5,164 nt of DNA from Flavobacteriales bacterium (GTDB lineage: Bacteria > Bacteroidota > Bacteroidia > Flavobacteriales_D > Sanyastnellaceae), in contig WTJL01000051.1 of the NCBI GenBank assembly GCA_011524845.1, positions 1-5,164 of the forward strand. The letters run 5' to 3'. The position numbers and the translations under genes were made by a program. Shown here piece after piece: positions 1 to 5,164 of the stretch. Positions within the stretch are counted from its first letter, which is position 1, and every line of letters begins with the position of its first letter. The notes under the pieces are model-generated. The model worked only from the letters and a program-made list of their open reading frames with translations, was not told the DNA's origin and ran no database searches.

Positions 1-458
1 CCAAGCTTCAAATTCTGCTTCCCGCCGGCACGCAGGTGACCACCGACCACGTGGAACAACACATTGGGATCAGCAAGGACTACAATGTATTTGAGTTGCA
101 GCGGGCTTTGGGCAACAAAGACATCGAGCGGGCCAACCGCATCGTGCAGTACTTCGAGGCCAACCCCAAAAACGCGCCGCTGGCGATGGTGGTGCCCGTC
201 TTGCACGCCTACTTCGCCCGGGTGTTGGTCTACCAGACCCTTCAAGACCGCTCGGAAGGCGCCGCGGCAAAGGCCATGCGGTGCAGCCCCTACGCGGTGA
301 GAGATTACGCCCGTGCCGCAGGTGCGTTCAGTCCGGCGAAGGTGGAACGCATCTTTGGGTACCTGCGAGAGGCGGACAAAAAGGCCAAAGGACGATCCAA
401 TGCCACCACAACGGACGGCATGCTCCTCAGAGAGGCGGTGTTCAAGATTTTGCATTGA
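1..458 (+). CDS. holA: DNA polymerase III subunit delta, C-terminal part (5' truncated)
   Basis: This is the last 151 residues of the clamp-loader delta subunit, which opens the beta sliding clamp so that it can be loaded onto DNA. The reading frame is open from base 3 with no start in the window; the GTG at base 36 is an internal valine codon, because the frame upstream already encodes family-like sequence (KLQILLPAGTQV). What is visible is the end of the middle domain, with the stretch TTDHVEQHIGISKDYNVFEL followed by a helical C-terminal collar domain (ALGNKDIERANRIVQYF, NPKNAPLAMVVPVL, then a helix with SPYAVRDYARAA). The IGISKDYNVFEL block and the NPKN turn are what I know from Bacteroidota delta subunits, which are usually about 330-345 residues, so a little under half is present. 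The stop codon is 11 bases before hemE on the same strand, suggesting co-transcription. Recognition is by remembered family motifs, not by search. Confidence 0.9.
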   Translation, partial: KLQILLPAGTQVTTDHVEQHIGISKDYNVFELQRALGNKDIERANRIVQYFEANPKNAPLAMVVPVLHAYFARVLVYQTLQDRSEGAAAKAMRCSPYAVRDYARAAGAFSPAKVERIFGYLREADKKAKGRSNATTTDGMLLREAVFKILH

Positions 459-469
459 CCTTTGACCCC
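457..469 (+). promoter_or_regulatory. putative -7 promoter element of hemE
   Basis: Bases 457-464 read GACCTTTG, a 7 of 8 match to the Bacteroidota -7 box TAnnTTTG, followed by ACCCC and then the hemE ATG at 470. The box overlaps the holA stop codon. The following bases are the same as those before lhgO. I see no TTG-type -33 element at the usual 19-21 base distance, so this may be weak or a chance match. If it is used, the transcript would start at or next to the ATG and have essentially no leader. Confidence 0.35.
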
Positions 470-1534
470 ATGAACGATTTGATGTTGCGCGCCCTGCGTG
501 GAGAGGAGGTGGAACGCCCCCCGGTGTGGATGATGCGCCAAGCGGGCCGCACCCTGCCTGAATACCGCGCCGTTCGCGCGGAAGTGGGTGGGTTCAAGGA
601 CCTGTTGATGAACCCGGATCGGGCCGCAGAGGTCACCCTCCAGCCCATCAAAGCGTACGGCGTGGATGCCGCCATTTTGTTCAGCGACATCTTGGTGGTG
701 CCTGAAGCGATGGGCCTGCCCTACAACCTCGTGGAAAAGGTCGGGCCTCGTTTTCCAGAGACCATTCGGTCCCGCCAAGACCTCGACCGTTTGCACGACG
801 TCGATCCCGAGCGCGATTTGAAATACGTCCTCGACGCCGTGCGCATCATCCTGCGTGAACTCGACGGCCGGGTGCCGCTCATTGGTTTCGCGGGTGCGCC
901 ATGGACGCTGTTCTGCTACATGGTGGAAGGCAAGGGGAGCAAGGACTGGGCCCTCGCCCGGAGGATGCTGTGGGAAGAGCCGGAGGTGTCGGATGCCTTG
1001 TTGTCGGCCATCACTGCGGCCACCAAATCCTACCTGCACGCCCAAATCGACGCCGGCGTCCACCTCGTCCAGCTCTTCGACAGCTGGGCAGGATCCTTGA
1101 GCCGCGACCTGTACGTCGAGCGCATCCTGCCGCACATGCACCACCTGCTTGAAGGGCTTCAGGACCGTGTGCCCGTGACGGTGTTCGCCAAGGGCGGGAG
1201 CCACTTCCTCCAGGACCTGACGGCCCTGCCGTGCACCACGTTGGGGCTCGATTGGCAAACCGACCGCCGGTGGGCCCGCGACTTGGCCGACAAGGCGGCC
1301 GGGGGACCCAAAGTCCTGCAGGGAAACCTCGACCCGAGCGTGCTGTACGCCAATCCTGGCATCATTCGTGCAGAGACCCATCGCATGATCGATGAATTGG
1401 GCATCCAACGCACCATCGCTAACTTGGGCCACGGTTTGTACCCCGACATCCCCGCCGACCACGGCAGGGCCTTTGTCCAAGCGGTGAAGGAGTACGTGCC
1501 TGCAACTGAACGAGAAACAACCACATCTGCATGA
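470..1534 (+). CDS. hemE: Uroporphyrinogen decarboxylase
   Basis: This cytoplasmic enzyme removes four acetate carboxyl groups from uroporphyrinogen III to give coproporphyrinogen III in haem synthesis. At 354 residues it has the full family length (about 340-360). The N-terminal signature runs from PPVWMMRQAGR at residues 17-27, with substrate-binding Arg23 and Arg27. The catalytic aspartate is Asp73 in LFSDILVVPEAMG. Tyr150 lies in the GFAGAPWTLFCYMVEGKG block, and His321 in NLGHGLYPDIP; these match human Asp86, Tyr164 and His339. A QGNLDP motif precedes the last. The frame is open further upstream, to about base 281, but that part overlaps holA and lacks family similarity, so the ATG at 470 is chosen; it gives the usual N-terminus MNDLMLRALRGEEVERPPVW. 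No Shine-Dalgarno is visible. Thr28 stands where Tyr or Ile is common. The stop overlaps the next gene's ATG. The short tail after VKEY (PATERETTTSA) is not conserved. Confidence 0.97.
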   Translation: MNDLMLRALRGEEVERPPVWMMRQAGRTLPEYRAVRAEVGGFKDLLMNPDRAAEVTLQPIKAYGVDAAILFSDILVVPEAMGLPYNLVEKVGPRFPETIRSRQDLDRLHDVDPERDLKYVLDAVRIILRELDGRVPLIGFAGAPWTLFCYMVEGKGSKDWALARRMLWEEPEVSDALLSAITAATKSYLHAQIDAGVHLVQLFDSWAGSLSRDLYVERILPHMHHLLEGLQDRVPVTVFAKGGSHFLQDLTALPCTTLGLDWQTDRRWARDLADKAAGGPKVLQGNLDPSVLYANPGIIRAETHRMIDELGIQRTIANLGHGLYPDIPADHGRAFVQAVKEYVPATERETTTSA

Positions 1535-2727
1535 TTTTCAAGATTGACACCGCGCGTTTGTCGCGCTTGGCCATGGTCCTCGCGGCCGCATGGGCCACCC
1601 AGGGCCTGCAAGCCCAAAACCTCGTCCCCAACGCCAGCTTCGAGCAGGTGGCGGAAGACACCAAGGAGAAGGACATCAAGACCTTCGGTTTGGTCGACGC
1701 TGTGACCATGGAGTGGAGCGGCGCCACAGACGTGTCCCCAGATTTGTTCATGGTCCGTGAGAAGGAGAGCAAGGTCACCGCACCCTGCAACGATTACGGC
1801 TACCAGGAGCCACAGGACGGCGATTTCTACGCGGGTTTCCGCGCGTACAGCAAGAGCCCCAAGCTCAAGCGTTCGTACCTCCAGGTGCAGCTCACGGAAA
1901 AGCTCGAAGAGAACCAGATGTACTGTGTGTCGTTCGACATCAGCCTTGCGGACTTGAGCCGTTACGCGGTGCCCGACATCGGCGCCATGCTCAGCGACCG
2001 CAAGATTGAGCGCGGCGGCACGGCGCCCATCGTCCAAAAGCCCGACGTGCAGCACAAGAGCAACAAGACCATGGTGTACATGGACGGTTGGGAAACCGTG
2101 TGCGGCACCTTCACCGGTTCCGGCGAGGAGGAGTACCTCATCATCGGTTGCTTCGGAGGCGACGCCAGCATCGACGAGGAGAAGGTCAAGCGTCCCACCG
2201 GCAAAGACTGCTACATGGGCAAAGCCCAGCAGCCTCAGGCGTACTACTACGTGGAGAACGTGAAGGTGGAAGCCATCACCGCATTGAGCGAATGCAAGTG
2301 CGGGGCGGCCGACGAGCGCGACATGGATTTGGTCTACGGTTCCTCCAGCAACTTGCCGGACGACGCCACGGCCAAGCAGCGCATCGAAGACGCAGGCATC
2401 TACTACGCCTTCCTCAAGCGCATGCCAACGACTGCAGGCAAGAACACCATCGCCAGCATCGTGACGTTGCTCAACGACAACCCCAGCATGAACTTGGACA
2501 TCGTCGGTCACTGCGACGACGACGAGTTCAACGAAGGCAAGATCAACGTCCGCTACAAGGACATCGGCAAAAAGCGTGCAGGCCAGGTGAAGCGCTTGCT
2601 CGAGGCGGCCGGTGTGGACCCCGCACGCCTCACGGTGACGGGCCGCGAAAACACCGACCCTGCCAGCACACGCGACAGCGAAATCGCGCGGGCTCAGAAC
2701 CGTCGCGTGACCTTCCTCGTGAAGTAA
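1531..2727 (+). CDS. Exported protein with lectin-like N-terminal region and OmpA C-terminal domain
   Basis: This 398-residue protein is probably secreted to the periplasm and anchored to peptidoglycan. Residues 1-28 form a signal peptide: basic residues K4, R9 and R12, a hydrophobic core MVLAAAWA, and a likely cut after LQA, leaving Gln29. There is no lipobox cysteine. Residues 29 to about 250 begin QNLVPNASFE and contain YLQVQLTEKLEENQMYCVSF and ISLADLSRYAVPDIGAMLSD, a pattern I know from Bacteroidota proteins with a galactose-binding-like fold; its ligand is unknown. Residues about 290-398 are an OmpA/MotB-type domain: LDIVGHCDDD, RAGQVKRLLEAAGVDPARL, and IARAQNRRVTF. Asp329 and Arg349 fit the pair that binds diaminopimelate in OmpA of Acinetobacter. 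Cys328 replaces the usual Thr, and the Asp-Arg spacing is about five residues longer than usual. No beta-barrel is evident. The ATG overlaps the hemE stop (ATGA), implying translational coupling. The next Met, residue 15, would remove the basic part of the signal peptide. Exact role unknown. Confidence 0.85.
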   Translation: MIFKIDTARLSRLAMVLAAAWATQGLQAQNLVPNASFEQVAEDTKEKDIKTFGLVDAVTMEWSGATDVSPDLFMVREKESKVTAPCNDYGYQEPQDGDFYAGFRAYSKSPKLKRSYLQVQLTEKLEENQMYCVSFDISLADLSRYAVPDIGAMLSDRKIERGGTAPIVQKPDVQHKSNKTMVYMDGWETVCGTFTGSGEEEYLIIGCFGGDASIDEEKVKRPTGKDCYMGKAQQPQAYYYVENVKVEAITALSECKCGAADERDMDLVYGSSSNLPDDATAKQRIEDAGIYYAFLKRMPTTAGKNTIASIVTLLNDNPSMNLDIVGHCDDDEFNEGKINVRYKDIGKKRAGQVKRLLEAAGVDPARLTVTGRENTDPASTRDSEIARAQNRRVTFLVK

Positions 2728-2741
2728 GGCGAACCGCACCA

Positions 2742-2757
2742 TGTGCCAAGAGGCACG
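2742..2757 (+). other. Small hairpin next to the terminator
   Basis: GTGCC at 2743-2747 pairs with GGCAC at 2752-2756 around an AAGA loop, with a further possible T-G pair outside. It lies immediately upstream of the terminator stem and about 15 bases after the OmpA-like gene stop. Five base pairs could arise by chance; it may stabilise the 3' end of the transcript or do nothing. Confidence 0.3.
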
Positions 2758-2788
2758 AAAAAGGGCATCTTCTCGGATGCCCTTTTTT
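2758..2788 (+). terminator. Bidirectional intrinsic terminator between convergent genes
   Basis: GGGCATC at 2763-2769 pairs perfectly with GATGCCC at 2776-2782 around the loop TTCTCG. The stem is flanked by five A (2758-2762) and six T (2783-2788), which extend it to 12 base pairs. Read on the plus strand it ends the transcript of the OmpA-like gene. Read on the minus strand the A tract becomes the T tract, so it can also end the transporter transcript, whose stop codon is at 2816-2818. Its position between two convergent genes fits this double role. Confidence 0.9.
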
Positions 2789-2815
2789 CATGCCCGACCG
2801 TTCAGCCGGTGGGGG

Positions 2816-4126
2816 TCAAGCCACACGCAGGTGGCCTCGGTGCGATTTGGGAATCCACTGCAGGATGGTGAAGGCAATCAAGAACAGCCCCACCAGCGCC
2901 AAGATGCTGTTGCGCATGGAGCCCGTCACCCCTTCGATGTAGCCCCATCCAAACATGCCAATGACAAGGCCACTTTTCTCCAGCACTTCGTAAAAGCTGA
3001 AGTACGAAGCGTTGTCTTCCGTTTCAGGGATGAGCTTGCTGTAGGTGGAGCGGTTGAGGCTCTGGGTGCCGCCCATCATGAAGCCGATGACCCCGGCGGC
3101 GAGGTAGAAGCCTTCTTTGGTGGACGCAAACCAATAGGCGTAGACGCAGACGGCGCACCAGGCCAAAATGCAGCCGCCCAGGGCTTTGACGTTGCCGACT
3201 TTGCCGCTGCACCACGAGACGAAAAACGCCCCGGGGATGGCCACGATTTGGACCAAGAGGGTGGCGACGATGAGCTCTGCGGTGGTCAATTGAACCTCTT
3301 TGATGCCAAAGCTGGTGGCCATCAACATGATGGTTTGAATGGCCATGCTCATCACAAAGAAGGAGCCGAGGTAGCGGGTGAGGTGCAATTCCCCTTTCAG
3401 GTCCTTGGCCACGCCGCGAAGTTCTTTGAAACCTTGGGTGAGAAGGTTGCCCTCGGGCCGTGCGTTGTGAGGGTTGGAGGGGAGGGTGCGGAACGCAGGC
3501 TGCGCCCAACTCACCCACCACACGCCCACTAGCACAAAGGCCCACTTGGTGAGGTGAGATCCGATGCCCATGATGAAGGCGAGGCAGATCAACAGCAACG
3601 TCACAGAGCCGATGTAGCCCATGACGTAGCCGCGCGCGCCGAGTTTGTCGTGCTCTTCAGGCGGGGCGATCTCCGGCAGGTAAGCGTTGTAGAATCCCAA
3701 GCTCCCCCAGAATCCCAGATTGGCCAAAAACAAAGACGCCATGCTCCACTCAAGGTGGGTGGGGTTGAAGAAGAACATGCTCGCGCACCCCGCCGCTCCC
3801 GAGTAGCAGAAGATCTTCATGAACGTCAACTTCTTGCCCGCGTAGTCCGCCATGCCACTGAGCAAGGGGCTCAAAAAAATGATGACCAAAAAGCTCGACG
3901 CAAGGACGTAGCTGTAGAGTTGGGTGTTGAGGAACTCCATCCCCCAAAAGGTCACCACGTCGCTCACCAGCGTGCCGTCTTCTTCACGAACGGTGGTCAT
4001 GGCGTTGTAGAAGATGGGGAAGATGGTGGTGGTGATGACGAGCGAGTAGACGCTGTTGGCCCAATCGTACATCGTCCAGGCCTTTTGGACTTTCTTGTTG
4101 TACACAGGTGCGTCTTGGGCAGTCAT
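2816..4126 (-). CDS. MFS transporter, UMF1 (Atg22-like) family
   Basis: This is a 436-residue inner-membrane protein of the major facilitator superfamily with about 12 predicted membrane helices and a hydrophilic central loop near residues 210-250. Family features of the UMF1/Atg22-like group are present in order: KAWTMYDWANSVYSLVITTT (15-34), SPLLSGMADYAGKK (86-99, the loop motif after helix 2), FYNAYLPEIA (145-154), FVLVGVWWVSWAQ (197-209), LLVQIVAIPGAF in the second half, GGTQSLNRS (352-360) and SYFSFYEVLEKSG (374-386). In yeast, Atg22 exports amino acids from the vacuole; bacterial members have no settled substrate, so none is assigned. The ATG at 4126 is preferred over an in-frame TTG three codons upstream, because it is a standard start and the TTG would sit inside the presumed -7 box. 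Length is normal for the family. It converges on the OmpA-like gene through a shared terminator and diverges from lhgO. Confidence 0.92.
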   Translation of the reverse strand: MTAQDAPVYNKKVQKAWTMYDWANSVYSLVITTTIFPIFYNAMTTVREEDGTLVSDVVTFWGMEFLNTQLYSYVLASSFLVIIFLSPLLSGMADYAGKKLTFMKIFCYSGAAGCASMFFFNPTHLEWSMASLFLANLGFWGSLGFYNAYLPEIAPPEEHDKLGARGYVMGYIGSVTLLLICLAFIMGIGSHLTKWAFVLVGVWWVSWAQPAFRTLPSNPHNARPEGNLLTQGFKELRGVAKDLKGELHLTRYLGSFFVMSMAIQTIMLMATSFGIKEVQLTTAELIVATLLVQIVAIPGAFFVSWCSGKVGNVKALGGCILAWCAVCVYAYWFASTKEGFYLAAGVIGFMMGGTQSLNRSTYSKLIPETEDNASYFSFYEVLEKSGLVIGMFGWGYIEGVTGSMRNSILALVGLFLIAFTILQWIPKSHRGHLRVA

Positions 4127-4131
4127 GGTCG

Positions 4132-4139
4132 CCAAGATA
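4132..4139 (-). promoter_or_regulatory. putative -7 promoter element of the MFS gene
   Basis: On the minus strand these bases read TATCTTGG, a 7 of 8 match to the Bacteroidota -7 box TAnnTTTG, followed by CGACC and the ATG at 4126. The distance from box to start codon, five bases, equals that before hemE. No clear TTG -33 element is found 19-21 bases further upstream. If used, it would give a transcript with almost no leader. Confidence 0.4.
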
Positions 4140-4151
4140 GGCCGTAGGTTG

Positions 4152-4168
4152 AAAGGTCACGTACCTTT
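4152..4168. repeat. Inverted repeat in the divergent promoter region
   Basis: AAAGGT at 4152-4157 and ACCTTT at 4163-4168 are exact reverse complements separated by five bases (CACGT). The right half lies inside the presumed -7 box of lhgO, so a protein bound here could block that promoter. An alternative overlapping pairing is GGTCA (4155-4159) with TGACC (4168-4172). Six-base arms are short, and the repeat may be a chance event; no regulator gene is in the window. Confidence 0.35.
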
Positions 4169-4169
4169 G
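4162..4169 (+). promoter_or_regulatory. putative -7 promoter element of lhgO
   Basis: TACCTTTG is an exact match to the Bacteroidota -7 consensus TAnnTTTG. It is followed by ACCCCG and the lhgO ATG at 4176. The start point expected a few bases after such a box falls at or next to the ATG. No TTG -33 element lies at the usual spacing; that place, about 4139-4142, is taken by the upstream end of the divergent gene's -7 box. Confidence 0.5.
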
Positions 4170-4175
4170 ACCCCG

Positions 4176-5164
4176 ATGCACAACGATGGTTCCCTGAACG
4201 GGCAATACGATGTGGTGGTTGTGGGCGGCGGAATCGTCGGAGCGGCCACCTTTTACAAGCTCCAAAAGCGCTTCCCGGATCGGCGCATGCTCTTGATTGA
4301 CAAGATGCCGCGTCTGGCCGACCACCAAACCGGCAACAATTCCGGGGTCATCCACTCGGGCCTCTATTACAAGCCTGGGTCGTTGAAGGCGACCAACTGC
4401 GTGCAAGGGCGTCGCGAACTGGTGCAGTTCTGCAAGGAGCACGATGTGCCCCATGACGTGTGCGGCAAGGTGGTGGTGGCCGCAGACGAGTCCGAGCTGC
4501 CCATGCTCGAGAAGATCCACGGCATCGGCCAACAGAACGAGATCGAAAACCTCGAGCGCATCGACGCCAACCAGCTTCGCGAGATTGAACCCCACTGCAA
4601 AGGGGTGGCGGCCCTTTGGGTCGGGTGCACGGGCATTGTCGATTTCCGAAACGCGACCGAGAAAATGGCGGCAGCAGCCTTGGCCATCCAACCCAACAGC
4701 GAGATGCGGTTGGGGGAAGAAGTGGTGGACTTGGGGCCGGAAGGTGACGGCTCGGTCATCCGAACGCAGGCCGCGGGAGAGGCCAGAACCTACCACGCCG
4801 ACAAAGTGGTGGTGTGCGCGGGGTTGCAAGCCGACCGCCTCGCCCGAAAAGACGGTGTGGCCTTGAAAGAACGCGTGGTCGGGTTCCGGGGCGATTACTA
4901 CGAGCTCGAAGACCACGCCAAGCACAAGGTGCGCAACCTCATTTACCCCGTCCCCAACCCGGACTTCCCGTTCCTTGGCGTGCACTTCACGCGCATGACC
5001 AACGGAGAGATCGAATGCGGTCCCAACGCGGTCTTCACGTTCAAGCGCGAAGGCTACGGCAAGACCGACTTCGACTTGAAGGACACGATGGAGGCCCTGG
5101 GGTACGGCGGCACGTGGAAGCTGTTCTTCAACAACATGGCGTTTGGCATCAACGAGTACCGTCG
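4176..5164 (+). CDS. lhgO: L-2-hydroxyglutarate oxidase, FAD-dependent (3' truncated)
   Basis: This flavoenzyme oxidises L-2-hydroxyglutarate to 2-oxoglutarate and, in E. coli, passes electrons to the membrane quinone pool. The frame is open from the ATG at 4176 to the window end: 329 residues of an expected 400-420. The N-terminal Rossmann motif is VVVVGGGIVGAATFYKL (13-29), with Gly17, Gly19 and Gly22 binding the FAD pyrophosphate. The family block HQTGNNSGVIHSGLYYKPGS at 50-69 holds the flavin-contacting histidine and the NSG turn. Further on are VVVCAGLQADRLA, FRGDYYELE, LIYPVPNPDFPFLGVHFTRM and CGPNAVFTFKREGYGK, all close to E. coli LhgO (YgaF). These separate it from glycerol-3-phosphate dehydrogenase and other DAO-family members. 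No Shine-Dalgarno is visible, and upstream only a TTG codon inside the -7 box could serve as an alternative start. It is divergent from the UMF1 transporter. The missing part is the C-terminal end, including the last FAD-binding segment. Confidence 0.95.
   Translation, partial: MHNDGSLNGQYDVVVVGGGIVGAATFYKLQKRFPDRRMLLIDKMPRLADHQTGNNSGVIHSGLYYKPGSLKATNCVQGRRELVQFCKEHDVPHDVCGKVVVAADESELPMLEKIHGIGQQNEIENLERIDANQLREIEPHCKGVAALWVGCTGIVDFRNATEKMAAAALAIQPNSEMRLGEEVVDLGPEGDGSVIRTQAAGEARTYHADKVVVCAGLQADRLARKDGVALKERVVGFRGDYYELEDHAKHKVRNLIYPVPNPDFPFLGVHFTRMTNGEIECGPNAVFTFKREGYGKTDFDLKDTMEALGYGGTWKLFFNNMAFGINEYR

Noticed and set aside
281..469. An N-terminal extension of HemE by 63 residues from an upstream ATG.
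   Set aside because: The extension overlaps holA in another frame, has no HemE similarity, and the ATG at 470 gives the normal length and N-terminus.
305..1480. Minus-strand open frame of 391 codons opposite hemE.
   Set aside because: hemE on the plus strand has all catalytic motifs; the antisense product shows no motif and overlaps two real genes.
1159..2742. Long open frame of 527 codons on the minus strand, opposite hemE and the OmpA-like gene.
   Set aside because: It spans two genes with clear family or signal-peptide evidence, its translation is rich in Val, Ala, His and Leu with no recognisable domain, and GC-rich codon use commonly leaves the antisense frame open.
2797..2810. Weak hairpin ACCG with CGGT downstream of the terminator.
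   Set aside because: Only four base pairs and no T tract; consistent with chance in GC-rich DNA.
2741..3532. Plus-strand open frame of 263 codons opposite the transporter.
   Set aside because: It begins inside the intergenic hairpins and runs through the terminator; the product is low in hydrophobic pattern and lacks domains, while the minus strand encodes a full-length transporter.
4133..4135. TTG codon as the transporter start.
   Set aside because: It would add only three residues, is a rarer start codon and lies inside the presumed -7 box; the ATG at 4126 is more likely.
3984..4985. Minus-strand open frame of 333 codons opposite lhgO and the transporter start.
   Set aside because: It covers the divergent promoter region and the antisense of a clear lhgO; no recognisable family features.
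1..5164. Search for a defence, toxin-antitoxin, phage or other undescribed multi-gene system.
   Set aside because: All five genes fall into known families or a recognisable exported-protein type; base composition looks even and no mobile-element ends, arrays or tRNA junctions are visible.

Overview
The window looks like ordinary chromosomal DNA from a GC-rich member of the Bacteroidota (about 60% GC by eye). Four things point there. The DnaX-clamp-loader delta subunit fragment is of the divergent Bacteroidota type. One gene encodes an exported protein whose mature form would begin with a QNLVPN-x-SFE motif, followed by a lectin-like region typical of the phylum. No start codon has a convincing Shine-Dalgarno sequence. 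Elements resembling the phylum's -7 promoter box (TAnnTTTG) lie just upstream of three starts. I cannot place it below phylum; the HemE sequence reads more like the Cytophagales-type than the classical Flavobacterium-type protein, but that is an impression from memory.

Layout. Bases 1-458 (+) are the 3' end of holA (DNA polymerase III delta). After an 11-base gap comes hemE at 470-1534 (+), uroporphyrinogen decarboxylase. Its stop codon overlaps the ATG (ATGA) of an exported OmpA-C-domain protein at 1531-2727 (+). An 88-base gap (2728-2815) holds a strong hairpin flanked by A and T tracts that can stop transcription from both sides. A UMF1/Atg22-like MFS transporter runs on the minus strand from 4126 down to 2816. 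Divergent from it, after only 49 bases, is lhgO (L-2-hydroxyglutarate oxidase), from 4176 on the plus strand and cut by the window end at residue 329. There is no gene-free stretch longer than 88 bases, and I see no tRNA, rRNA, mobile element, CRISPR array or riboswitch.

How the genes relate. holA, hemE and the OmpA-like gene are packed tightly enough to be co-transcribed, but they serve unrelated processes (replication, haem synthesis, cell envelope), so the cluster reads as a housekeeping run rather than a pathway. The transporter and lhgO share a very short divergent promoter region and could be co-regulated. I did not find an undescribed multi-gene system. The points most worth a second look are an identical 12-base sequence directly before the hemE and lhgO starts, which suggests leaderless transcripts, and the unusual cysteine-rich OmpA-like protein.
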